Assembly (NCBI GenBank): GCA_039989855.1
Contig: JBDXGZ010000024.1
Coordinates: 1 to 64,000, forward strand
Length of the DNA stretch: 64,000 nucleotides
Direction: 5' to 3'
From: CALFVT01 sp039989855
GTDB lineage: Bacteria > Pseudomonadota > Alphaproteobacteria > Caulobacterales > Maricaulaceae
The position numbers were made by a program, and so were the translations under genes. The notes under the pieces are model-generated. The model was not told where the DNA came from, made no database searches, and saw only the letters and a list, made by a program, of their open reading frames with translations. Numbering within the stretch: position 1 is the stretch's first letter; the number at the start of each line of letters is the position of its first letter. Shown here piece after piece: positions 36,254-44,411 of this stretch.

Positions 36254-36430
36254 CTAACCGGCTTTGCGTTCTTTAAATCCGGCATGGATCAATAAGCCCG
36301 CAGCCACAAAACCACCTAGAATATAGATTTCACGAAGACCTAACCCAGGCTCATTGAGAGCCTCCAAGCCGCGCATGCAAAATATAGCGGCGAGCAAGAG
36401 ACCAACAGAAATGAACATATGGGATTTCAT
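36254..36430 (-). CDS. 58-residue membrane protein, unannotated small gene
   Basis: ATG at 36430 to TAG at 36254, 58 codons on the minus strand. The product has two hydrophobic helices (about 5-19 and 36-52), with a short loop containing GLEALNEPGLGLRE and a basic tail FKERKAG. It is short enough to be missed by length-based gene calling. It lies just upstream of the acetate permease pair, and its own promoter region carries the full motif (36475-36491) 45 bases before the start. I do not recognise the family. A role as a small partner of the acetate system is inference from its control site and place. Confidence 0.7.
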   Translation of the reverse strand: MKSHMFISVGLLLAAIFCMRGLEALNEPGLGLREIYILGGFVAAGLLIHAGFKERKAG

Positions 36431-36474
36431 ATCGTAATATTTGCTCTTATTTCATCAGGCGGTCAACGTCTTGT

Positions 36475-36491
36475 ACCTTAGACTTTAGTCT
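36475..36491. promoter_or_regulatory. AGWCTAAGGT motif copy before the 58-residue gene
   Basis: ACCTTAGACTTTAGTCT shares 15 of 17 bases with the reverse complement of the 36233 site, and the half AGTCTAAGGT (as reverse complement) is identical. It stands 45 bases before the start codon at 36430. It is the third site of the proposed acetate regulon. Confidence 0.65.
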
Positions 36492-36661
36492 GCATGTCCA
36501 TGTAGATCTAGTGCGCTCTAATTTTGTAGATAAATTGTTGCCGTGACTTAATTCCACTCGACCTGAGCATTAAACCTAAATCTCTGCAATGAGGATCGCT
36601 AGGTGAGCTGATGTGTGAAATTGCAGAAGCGCAAAAGTACCGTTAATGTGATAAAGTCATT

Positions 36662-38092
36662 TCAATCCTCTAAAAAGTTATAAAGCGACACGCCTCTGGT
36701 TCGTTCGTCAAAGCTTAGGGCTTTGTTGAGGGGGGCATGGGCGCGCTGTCGGCAATGCGGGCGTTCACAAAGATAGCAGTTTACGCCGATGGGCGTGGGT
36801 TTTGGGTTTTCCAGATTATAGTTTTGTGCGTAGGTCAAACGCGGCGCATAGGCGATGTCGCAGCCAAGACCTATAGCTAATTTTTGCGGTGGTGCGTTGT
36901 AAGTTCCGTCCGAACGGCTCACCATTTTCGCGATAGAGAAATAGGTCGTCTCATCTGGCAGTTGTATCATTTGGCTTATGGTGGAGCCGGGTGCTTGGAA
37001 GCACTCATGAATGTTCCAAAGCGGGCAAGCTCCGCCAAATTGTGAGAAATGGAACCGACCGGCGCTAAAGCGTTTGGATACATTTCCCGCCACATCAATA
37101 CGAACAAAGAAAAAAGGTATGCCACGCGCGTCTGGTTTTTGTAGCGTAGTGAGGCGATGGGCGGTTTGTTCAAAACTTGTCCCGAAGCGGTGCCCTAAAA
37201 GATCGACATCATATTTAATACTCTCGGCTTCTTGGAGGAAGCGTGTGTACGGCATTAATGTCGCCGCAGCGAAGTAATTCGCTAGAGATGTTCGCATGAG
37301 GCCTTGGGCTTCACGGTTGGGTAGGTTCGCGACTTTGACGATATCATCAATCAGGTCTCGGTGCTCTAACATACCGATTTGAAAGGCGAGCTGAAACCGC
37401 CGTCCAGATTGACGTAGAAGTTCAGAAAGATTGATGCGCTTGGAGTGACGATCAAAGTAACGCAACATCTGCGGCATGATACTAATGGGGACGATACGAA
37501 CACTTATATCGTGCTTGTCTTTAAGACGTTCCGTCAGCGCGGCATGGGGTTCTCGCTTTGTCACACCGAGCTCGTTTGATAAAGCTTCTGCGGCAGCGTC
37601 GAGGCGCGGAAAGAAATTTTTCTGCTGATGAATAAAGCGGCGAACGGTTTCGACCGCTTCAGCAGATTGTTCTAATAATTCCACCTTATCTCTGTCTATG
37701 GCCATATCTGTGTTACGGCGCGACAAATCTCGGTGTTTACTATAGAGCTTCAAAAGAGCTTTTGCCGCGTTGGGGCTTATGTTCACGAGGTCTTCGGCTT
37801 CGTTTTTCGAAATAGATTCGCCCTTGAACAGGGGGTCGCGAAGGGTTTCGTAAATTTCTGCGACAAGGTGAGCGTCACCTGCACCTGTCAAATTGCTTAT
37901 GTCAAAATCATAGACCTCCGCCATTTTCAGCAAGACTTTTGCGGATAAAGCGCGTTGATTGCGTTCAATCAAATTGAGGTAAGAGGCTGAAATATCAAGG
38001 TCTTCTGACATTCTAGCCTGCGTTATGCCTAATGTTTGACGAAAGCGTCGCACACGCGGGCCAATCAGTAATTTTTCATTTTTATTCGCCAT
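36662..38092 (-). CDS. XRE-type short-chain fatty-acyl/glyoxylate-shunt regulator
   Basis: A 476-residue regulator with an N-terminal helix-turn-helix (about 12-65, RRFRQTLGITQARMSEDLDI and ISASYLNLIERNQRALS) and a long C-terminal domain ending with a cysteine cluster CYLCERPHCRQRAHAP, as in the DUF2083/short-chain-fatty-acyl regulator family that includes RamB-like proteins. It is divergent from aceB-aceA, the usual target of such regulators. The intergenic region holds repeated TTTAC half-sites, some inside its own leader, so it probably also regulates itself. Confidence 0.88.
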   Translation of the reverse strand: MANKNEKLLIGPRVRRFRQTLGITQARMSEDLDISASYLNLIERNQRALSAKVLLKMAEVYDFDISNLTGAGDAHLVAEIYETLRDPLFKGESISKNEAEDLVNISPNAAKALLKLYSKHRDLSRRNTDMAIDRDKVELLEQSAEAVETVRRFIHQQKNFFPRLDAAAEALSNELGVTKREPHAALTERLKDKHDISVRIVPISIMPQMLRYFDRHSKRINLSELLRQSGRRFQLAFQIGMLEHRDLIDDIVKVANLPNREAQGLMRTSLANYFAAATLMPYTRFLQEAESIKYDVDLLGHRFGTSFEQTAHRLTTLQKPDARGIPFFFVRIDVAGNVSKRFSAGRFHFSQFGGACPLWNIHECFQAPGSTISQMIQLPDETTYFSIAKMVSRSDGTYNAPPQKLAIGLGCDIAYAPRLTYAQNYNLENPKPTPIGVNCYLCERPHCRQRAHAPLNKALSFDERTRGVSLYNFLED

Positions 38093-38096
38093 AATA

Positions 38097-38161
38097 TTTA
38101 CAAGCTTTACAAAAATACTGCGATTAATTTTACAGTGTTTACTAAAATACCGTTAATTTAC
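38097..38161. promoter_or_regulatory. tandem TTTAC repeats in the XRE regulator-aceB divergent promoter
   Basis: TTTAC occurs at 38097, 38106, 38129, 38138 and 38157, all on the same strand. The first four form two copies of TTTAC-N4-TTTAC, and the fifth starts a weaker third copy (TTTACAATTACTT). A nine-base period suits paired binding by a helix-turn-helix dimer on one face. RamB-type regulators are known to bind TTTGC-rich sites, so a related protein binding here is plausible. Confidence 0.6.
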
Positions 38162-38227
38162 AATTACTTATAGCATGTTATAGGAAGGTGTAAATATAGT
38201 AACTCCATAATATCTATGGAGATACTC

Positions 38228-39859
38228 ATGAGCTTAATAGCAACGAATACTGACCAAGTTACACCTCGCCACCGTGTTTTAGCGAAGGTCGTAAAGAAGA
38301 CGGCGGCCCGTTATGGGGATGTCTTAACGCCCGATGCATTGTTGTTTTTGGCAGACCTTGAACGGCGCTTTGGCCCTCAACGTAAAATCTTGCTTGAAAA
38401 CCGCCAATTACAACAAGACCGTTTTGATGATGGAGAGATGCCAACTCAGCCTGTCGAGACGGCGCATATTCGCAATAGTGTTTGGGAAATAGCCGACTGT
38501 CCAGCTGTCCTTAAAGACCGGCGTGTTGAGATTACCGGTCCCGTTGACCGGAAAATGATGATCAATGCGCTGAACTCTGGCGCTAAAATGTTCATGGCTG
38601 ATTTTGAGGATGCGTCTAGTCCAACCTTTGCCAATATGATTGAGGGTCAGATTAATATGTATGATTATGCTCGAAATGTACTTTCATTAAAGACCGAGAA
38701 AAAATCATATACGTTAAATGAAACGACAGCAACGATGTTAGTCCGGCCCCGCGGCTGGCACCTCGAAGAAGCGGGTATCACCGTTGATGGTCATCCCATG
38801 TCAGCTAGTCTCGTGGATTTTGGACTGCACTTCTTTCACAACGGAAAACTCTTAGCCGATAATGCCCGAGGGCCTTTTTATTACCTGCCAAAAATTGAGA
38901 GCTACCAAGAAGCGCGCTTATGGAATGATGTTTTCAACTTTGTCCAAGCTGTACGCGATGTTCCCAATGGTACGATTAAAGCTACTGTTTTGATTGAGAC
39001 CCTACCTGCGGCCTTCCAAATGGATGAAATTCTTTATGCTTTGCGCAATCATGTTACGGGGTTAAATTGTGGGCGTTGGGACTATATTTTTAGCTATATT
39101 AAAACGCTGCGTAATCATAAGCAGTTCCTTTTGCCAGACCGTGCGCAAGTTGTTATGGACCGTGGTTTTCTCTCGGCCTATGCATCTCGTCTTGTTGAGA
39201 CCTGTCATAAACGCCGAGCCCATGCCATGGGCGGCATGGCGGCTCAAATCCCTGTAAAGAACGACGAAGCCGCAAATATTGCCGCCTTTGACAAGGTACG
39301 TTTAGATAAAGAGCGAGAAGCCAAGTTAGGTCATGACGGGACGTGGGTGGCGCATCCTGACTTAGTTCCTGTCGCTATGGAGGCCTTTAATGCGCAAATG
39401 CCAAACCAGCACCAGATACTTAAAAAACGCCAATACCCTCGCGTTTCAGATGAAGCTATGCTGTCTCCTCATAACGGGAGTGTTACGGAAGCGGGTGTTC
39501 GCACAAATATAGAGGTCGGCATTCGTTATATTGCCGCGTGGCTATGCGGACGCGGTGCTGTGCCTATTCATAACCTCATGGAAGACGCGGCGACAGCCGA
39601 AATTTCTCGCAGCCAAATTTGGCAATGGCTCACCCACGGGGCCAATGTTGATATGGACGGCGGATATAAAGAAACGCTGTCCAAGCGTTTATATACGCGC
39701 ATTTTCAATGAAGAAATCGCCAAACTTAAATCAGAACTCGGCGATAATTACGTGACGGGACGTTTCCCAGAAGCCGCTGATATTTTCACTCAGACGGCGA
39801 CGGCTCAAGTTCTGCCTGAATTCCTAACCATTCCTGCTTATTCAATATTGGAGGCTTAA
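38228..39859 (+). CDS. aceB: malate synthase A
   Basis: Condenses glyoxylate and acetyl-CoA to malate, the second glyoxylate-shunt step. The 543-residue protein has the N-terminal alpha-helical clasp, FMADFEDASSPTF (metal and substrate, about 122), MLVRPRGWHL (catalytic Arg, about 174), TVLIETLPAAFQMDEIL (about 256-272), GLNCGRWDY (about 280-288), AQIPVKNDE and the catalytic Asp in NLMEDAATAEISR. It is malate synthase A rather than G by length. The start MSLIATNT follows GGAG by seven bases; an ATG 12 bases upstream lacks a site. Its TAA abuts the aceA ATG. Confidence 0.96.
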   Translation: MSLIATNTDQVTPRHRVLAKVVKKTAARYGDVLTPDALLFLADLERRFGPQRKILLENRQLQQDRFDDGEMPTQPVETAHIRNSVWEIADCPAVLKDRRVEITGPVDRKMMINALNSGAKMFMADFEDASSPTFANMIEGQINMYDYARNVLSLKTEKKSYTLNETTATMLVRPRGWHLEEAGITVDGHPMSASLVDFGLHFFHNGKLLADNARGPFYYLPKIESYQEARLWNDVFNFVQAVRDVPNGTIKATVLIETLPAAFQMDEILYALRNHVTGLNCGRWDYIFSYIKTLRNHKQFLLPDRAQVVMDRGFLSAYASRLVETCHKRRAHAMGGMAAQIPVKNDEAANIAAFDKVRLDKEREAKLGHDGTWVAHPDLVPVAMEAFNAQMPNQHQILKKRQYPRVSDEAMLSPHNGSVTEAGVRTNIEVGIRYIAAWLCGRGAVPIHNLMEDAATAEISRSQIWQWLTHGANVDMDGGYKETLSKRLYTRIFNEEIAKLKSELGDNYVTGRFPEAADIFTQTATAQVLPEFLTIPAYSILEA

Positions 39860-41458
39860 ATGACCTATTCATCAACACTTTCTACGCTTGAAAAAAGATA
39901 CCCAAACGGTGCGCCTGCTGGGATAAATATCGAAGACCTTGCGCAACTTAAAACGCAAAACACTTTTGAGACTCATCTTGATATTGCTAAGTCTATGGCA
40001 AAAGTTATGCGGGCCGACATGGCGCGTTATGACGGCGATAGCCGTAAGTTTACACAGTCCCTTGGTTGTTGGTCTGGGTTCCATGCCATGCAAATGATGC
40101 GGGCGATTAAACGACAAAAGGGAACGCTTGACGGCTCTTATGTTTATCTCTCTGGTTGGATGGTTGCGGGTATGCGTAACCGATTTGGGCATTTGCCTGA
40201 TCAGTCTATGCACGAAAAAACATCTGTCGTTGATCTTATCCAAGAGATTTATACATCACTCCGCCAAGCGGATGAAGTTGAGCTTAATGACTTGTTCGCA
40301 GACTTGAATGCGGCTGGCACACAAGCTGAAAAAGACGCGGTTATTGCCAAAATTGACGCCCACGAAACCTATGTGCGCCCGATTATTGCGGATATTGATG
40401 CAGGCTTTGGTAACGTCCATGCAACGTACTTACTTGCTAAGGAAATGATTAAAGCAGGGGCATGTTGCCTTCAGATTGAAAACCAAGTCTCTGACGCTAA
40501 ACAATGTGGTCACCAAGACGGTAAAGTCACGGTTCCGCGTGAAGACTTTGTTGAAAAACTTCGTGCGTGTCGTATGGCTTTCGAAGAGCTTGGTGTGGAT
40601 GACGGTGTTATCGTTGCGCGCACAGATAGTCTCGGAGCGGGCCTAACACAGAAAATTCCCGTTTCGACCAAAGTTGGCGACATGGCTTATGAATATACCA
40701 AGTGGTTGGAAACTGAAGCCGTCACGGATGACAATCCATTATTAGAAGGTGACGTTGCGCTTTTTATCGATGATGAGCTTCGTAAACCTGTGCGCCTTCC
40801 TAACGGTCTTTATAAATTCAAAGACGGGACGGGTGAAGCCCGTGTTGTGGAGGATTGTATCTCATCGCTTAATGACGGCGGCGCTGACCTTCTATGGATT
40901 GAAACGGCGACCCCAAATGTGGCTCAAATAGCCAGCATGGTAAACCGTGTCCGTGAAAAAGCGCCTCATGCCAAACTGACATACAATAATAGCCCGTCCT
41001 TTAACTGGACGCTCAACCTGCGTAAACAAGTTCGCGAGGATTGGGTTGCAAGTGGTGACATAAAAAAAGCCGATTACCCTGAGGGCACACAGCTTATGTC
41101 TGCTAGGTATGATGAAGATAAGCTCGGCCTTGAAGCTGATGCGCGACTTCAGGCTTTCCAAACAGATATTGCTCGGGAGGCTGGCGTCTTCCATAACTTG
41201 ATTACTTTGCCGACATTCCACGGTACGGCGAAGATTATGAATGATCTATCTGAGGGTTATTTCGGTGAGCAAAAAATGCTAGCTTACGTCAAAAACATTC
41301 AGCGCGAAGAAATTCGTAACAATGTTTCAGCCGTCAAACATCAACATGAAGTTGGCTCCAACCTTGGTGATGACTTCAAAGAGATGACGGGCGGTGAACG
41401 TGCCCTCAAAGCGGGCGGTGAGCACAATACGATGAACCAGTTTGAAAACGCTGCTTAG
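39860..41458 (+). CDS. aceA: isocitrate lyase (531-residue class)
   Basis: Cleaves isocitrate to succinate and glyoxylate. The 532-residue length and the active-site sequence KQCGHQDGKVTVP (Cys about 214) are those of the long class found in Pseudomonas and many alphaproteobacteria, not the short enteric class, which carries KKCGH. VIVARTDSLGAGLT, TYNNSPSFNW and the C-terminal QHEVGSNLGDDF also fit. It starts on the base after the aceB stop, so the two shunt enzymes are made together. A hairpin follows. Confidence 0.96.
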   Translation: MTYSSTLSTLEKRYPNGAPAGINIEDLAQLKTQNTFETHLDIAKSMAKVMRADMARYDGDSRKFTQSLGCWSGFHAMQMMRAIKRQKGTLDGSYVYLSGWMVAGMRNRFGHLPDQSMHEKTSVVDLIQEIYTSLRQADEVELNDLFADLNAAGTQAEKDAVIAKIDAHETYVRPIIADIDAGFGNVHATYLLAKEMIKAGACCLQIENQVSDAKQCGHQDGKVTVPREDFVEKLRACRMAFEELGVDDGVIVARTDSLGAGLTQKIPVSTKVGDMAYEYTKWLETEAVTDDNPLLEGDVALFIDDELRKPVRLPNGLYKFKDGTGEARVVEDCISSLNDGGADLLWIETATPNVAQIASMVNRVREKAPHAKLTYNNSPSFNWTLNLRKQVREDWVASGDIKKADYPEGTQLMSARYDEDKLGLEADARLQAFQTDIAREAGVFHNLITLPTFHGTAKIMNDLSEGYFGEQKMLAYVKNIQREEIRNNVSAVKHQHEVGSNLGDDFKEMTGGERALKAGGEHNTMNQFENAA

Positions 41459-41484
41459 GTTCTAACAACCACTTAGCTCCCTGG

Positions 41485-41512
41485 AGTCGGTGAAGTTATT
41501 TTCACCGACTTT
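41485..41512 (+). terminator. hairpin terminator after aceA
   Basis: Ten-base arms AGTCGGTGAA and TTCACCGACT around loop GTTATT, followed by only three T. The stem is strong but the T run is weak, so it may act from both sides between aceA and the convergent moeA. Confidence 0.6.
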
Positions 41513-41552
41513 AAGCTGCATTATAAGTTTCGCCTCTGTCGGCAGAGTTCAA

Positions 41553-42728
41553 TCAAAACATCAAAATTTGAGTAGTTTCATTCTCTGCAAGGGCAGGACT
41601 ATTAGGGGCGCGCCTGATGAGGCAATCGGCTTGACTTAGTGGAACCACGAGGCCGCTGTCTTGACGGTTGAGCGTGGTAACAGTTCCGATGGATGATAGG
41701 CGTGCACGCAGGAAGCTTTCTCTGGGGCCATTGCTAGGCATAGCTTGGGTGAGTTGAGCCTTGCTCCACGGCAGGGTTCCAAAGACCAAATAATATAAGA
41801 ATAGATGAGCTGCGACCCACGCCGAGGATGGATTGCCGGGTAAGCCTAAAATGCACTGCTCTGCGCGCCGAGAAAACCATGCAGGCTTACCGGGTTTAAC
41901 AGCGACCTTTGAAAATATCGACGTAAAACCTAAATCTAAGGCTGTTGGTTTCATGAAGTCATAATCACCCACGGAGGCCGCGCCAATAGGGACGATGATG
42001 TCGGCGGTGCAGGCTTCAAATTTAGCGCGAATATCATTAGGGTCGTCGGTGGCAATGCCAAGGTCGATCACATGCACGCCCCAGTCCTTTAGCCGCGCGG
42101 TGAGAGCGGGCATAATGGAGTTGATGATTTGACCCGTTTTGAGTTTTGATCCCACGGGCTTTAATTCATCCCCGCTACTGAGGAGGGCTATGGTTGGCAT
42201 TTTTTTGACAGTGACTTCCGCAAGGTTACAGGTTGCGAGTCCCAATATCATGGCGGGGGTTATGCGCTCTCCTGCGCGAAATAATAGATCTCCCGCGCTG
42301 AAGTCCGCCCCCGAAGGTCGGATGTAATGACGATTGGCTTGGCGGGGCGTGAAGGTGACGGTGCTGTCTTCACCCAAAATAGCGTTTTCTTGGATTTCGA
42401 CTTGGTCGGCCCCGTCTGGAATGAGCGCGCCTGTGAAAATACGAACCGTTTCATTTGGCTTGACGTGCCCGTCAAAAGGCACACCTGCGCGGCTTTCGCC
42501 AATGATAGTGAGGCTATTATCTCGATCAGATTTCCGTAAGGCATAGCCATCCATGACAGATACGGCGTGAGCGGGAAAGGTAATGGGGGCGATGATGTCT
42601 TGCGCTAAAATACAGCCGTTAGCGCGGGATAAATCAACGCGCTGTTCGCCCCAATTGGGACGGTGCTTATCTAGTAAGGCCAAGGCGTTATCAACGCTAA
42701 TCATATTTTGCGGAGTCTTTTGGCTCAT
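41553..42728 (-). CDS. moeA: molybdopterin molybdotransferase
   Basis: Inserts molybdate into adenylylated molybdopterin. The 391-residue MoeA begins with VDNALALLDKHRPNW and has the SVMDGYALR and GDELKPVG segments, IVPIGAASVGDYDF and the LGLPGNPSSAWV motif. It overlaps moaC by four bases and ends the minus-strand Mo-cofactor operon. GAASVGDYDF replaces the usual GGVSVGDYD/GGASVG pattern by one Gly-to-Ala change. Confidence 0.92.
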   Translation of the reverse strand: MSQKTPQNMISVDNALALLDKHRPNWGEQRVDLSRANGCILAQDIIAPITFPAHAVSVMDGYALRKSDRDNSLTIIGESRAGVPFDGHVKPNETVRIFTGALIPDGADQVEIQENAILGEDSTVTFTPRQANRHYIRPSGADFSAGDLLFRAGERITPAMILGLATCNLAEVTVKKMPTIALLSSGDELKPVGSKLKTGQIINSIMPALTARLKDWGVHVIDLGIATDDPNDIRAKFEACTADIIVPIGAASVGDYDFMKPTALDLGFTSIFSKVAVKPGKPAWFSRRAEQCILGLPGNPSSAWVAAHLFLYYLVFGTLPWSKAQLTQAMPSNGPRESFLRARLSSIGTVTTLNRQDSGLVVPLSQADCLIRRAPNSPALAENETTQILMF

Positions 42729-43192
42729 CTTTTAAAATCGCCAGACTTACCACCTGTTTTTGCTAACAAACGAATATCGGTAATCTCTATCGCCTTGTCG
42801 ACCGCTTTGAGCATGTCGTAAAGCGTGAGGCAGGCGATTGACACGGCGCTGAGAGCCTCCATTTCCACTCCCGTCTTGCCGTCGGTTTTGGCGGTGGCAG
42901 TCACGCTATAGCCAATCCCGTCCGCGAGCGGTGCAATTTGGGTGGTAACTTTAGTCAACGGCAGGGGATGACAGAGTGGAATAAGCTCAGAGGTTTTCTT
43001 GGCTCCCATTATGCCCGCCAGCTCCGCAATCGCTACAGGGTCGCCTTTTTTATTGGGGCCGCTTAAATCAAACGCCTCTTGGCTCATGATGACTTTGCCT
43101 TCCGCCGTGGCTGTGCGTTGCGTAACGGCCTTGTCAGAAACGTCGACCATTTGAGCGCGGCCTGAATTATCTATGTGCGTAAGTTTGCTCAT
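42725..43192 (-). CDS. moaC: cyclic pyranopterin monophosphate synthase
   Basis: Second enzyme of the first Mo-cofactor step, converting the MoaA product to cyclic pyranopterin monophosphate. The 155-residue protein has MVDVSDKAVTQRTATAEG (about 15), LIPLCHPLPLTKV (about 70-82) and GKTGVEMEALSAVSIACLT (about 104-122). It overlaps moaB and moeA by four bases each. Confidence 0.96.
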   Translation of the reverse strand: MSKLTHIDNSGRAQMVDVSDKAVTQRTATAEGKVIMSQEAFDLSGPNKKGDPVAIAELAGIMGAKKTSELIPLCHPLPLTKVTTQIAPLADGIGYSVTATAKTDGKTGVEMEALSAVSIACLTLYDMLKAVDKAIEITDIRLLAKTGGKSGDFKR

Positions 43193-43722
43193 TTTTCTAG
43201 TAACCTTGGCATAAGTTCAACCATATTACACGGGCGGTGACGTATATCGAGCTGCGAGGAAATAACCTTATCCCACCCGTCTTTGACCGCGCCGTTCGAG
43301 CCCGGAAGGCAGAAGATAAATGTGTTTTTTGTTAGGCCTGCAAAAGCCCGTGATTGTAAGGTGGAGAGGCCGATGGATTGGAAACTGACCTGATGGAAAA
43401 CAACAGAGAACCCATCAATGATTTTATCAAGCAGGGGTTTGACGGCTTCGACTGTGACGTCCCGTCCTGTTAAGCCCGTACCGCCGCTCGTGATGACCGC
43501 GTCAATATCGGGGTCGTCGATATAGCTCGTTATAATGGCGCGGATTGATTGGATGTCATCTTTGACAACCCGACGTTCAAAGACATTATGACCTGCTTTT
43601 GTAATGCGCTCTTGCAGCGTTTGGCCTGACGTGTCCGTTTCTAATGTGCGGGTGTCAGATATGATTAATATGGCAATCGTAATCGGAACAAAATCTATGC
43701 TCTCATCTATACCAAGGCTCAT
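43189..43722 (-). CDS. moaB: molybdopterin adenylyltransferase-like protein MoaB
   Basis: A 177-residue MoaB/Mog-type protein that adenylylates molybdopterin. The nucleotide and molybdopterin site appears as TSGGTGLTGRDVTVEAVKPL (about 80-99). The start MSLGIDES overlaps the moaE stop as ATGA; the upstream in-frame ATG would add five residues. It sits in the middle of the operon. Confidence 0.93.
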   Translation of the reverse strand: MSLGIDESIDFVPITIAILIISDTRTLETDTSGQTLQERITKAGHNVFERRVVKDDIQSIRAIITSYIDDPDIDAVITSGGTGLTGRDVTVEAVKPLLDKIIDGFSVVFHQVSFQSIGLSTLQSRAFAGLTKNTFIFCLPGSNGAVKDGWDKVISSQLDIRHRPCNMVELMPRLLEK

Positions 43723-44171
43723 GATTTTTTGTCCCATCGTTTGGCGTCGCTATAATCCTGTGCGCGCGGTTCTATCCATTTTTCACTGTTTTCATAAACT
43801 TCCTTTTTCCAAAAGAAGGCTTCGGTTTTGAGATAATCCATTAAAAAATCTGTCGCTGCAAAAGCGTCACGGCGATGTTTCGCAGCGGCGGCGACAAAGA
43901 CGATTGTCTCACCTGGTTTCATGCTTCCCGTGCGGTGGCGAACCATAACATCGTCTAACTCCCACCGTGACCGCGCCGTGTTGATTGCCTCTGCAATACC
44001 GTTGCTCGTGACAGGGTGATAGGCTTCTAAAATGAGCGCGCATGTGTTGCCGTCATCTTTGTCCATGCGCACATTGCCGCTAAAGCTGACCACAGCGCCC
44101 GAATGGGGATTGTCCGCTGTAACCTGCGCTAATAAGGCATCAGGAAAGAGGGGGTCGCTCGTGACCATCAT
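43719..44171 (-). CDS. moaE: molybdopterin synthase catalytic subunit
   Basis: Large subunit of molybdopterin synthase, which adds two sulfurs carried on MoaD. The 150-residue protein has GAVVSFSGNVR, RHRTGSMKPGETIVFV and the active-site lysine region AFFWKKEVYENSEKWIEP. It overlaps moaD and moaB by four bases each, so the two synthase subunits are made together. Confidence 0.95.
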   Translation of the reverse strand: MMVTSDPLFPDALLAQVTADNPHSGAVVSFSGNVRMDKDDGNTCALILEAYHPVTSNGIAEAINTARSRWELDDVMVRHRTGSMKPGETIVFVAAAAKHRRDAFAATDFLMDYLKTEAFFWKKEVYENSEKWIEPRAQDYSDAKRWDKKS

Positions 44172-44410
44172 CCGCCGCCTACGGGCGGAAAGAAAGCGAT
44201 AGTGTCTTCATTCGTTATAGTCTGCGTGTCTGTCGCAACCTTACCATTCACGATAGCGCGAATGGTTGCGGAGGTGAGGGGGGCGCCGTCCAATTGAGCG
44301 TTTAAATAATCTCTCAGCGCCGTTATATTTGTAAGGCTGGCAGGTAGCGTGATCTCTTGCGTCGGGCCGCAATTGTCAGATAGTCGTCCTAAAAACTCAA
44401 CCGTCGCCAT
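44168..44410 (-). CDS. moaD: molybdopterin synthase sulfur-carrier subunit
   Basis: An 80-residue ubiquitin-fold protein, MATVEFLGRLSD at the N-terminus and the essential C-terminal Gly-Gly in FFPPVGGG. The C-terminal glycine is thiocarboxylated and gives its sulfur to MoaE. The start is chosen because it lies one base after the moaA stop and gives the family length; an upstream start would add 21 residues inside moaA. Confidence 0.93.
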   Translation of the reverse strand: MATVEFLGRLSDNCGPTQEITLPASLTNITALRDYLNAQLDGAPLTSATIRAIVNGKVATDTQTITNEDTIAFFPPVGGG

Positions 44411-44411
44411 T

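Noticed and set aside
40480..40520. KQCGH instead of KKCGH in isocitrate lyase, taken as a possible active-site defect
   Set aside because: KQCGHQDGK is the normal sequence of the long (about 531-residue) class, so the enzyme is intact.
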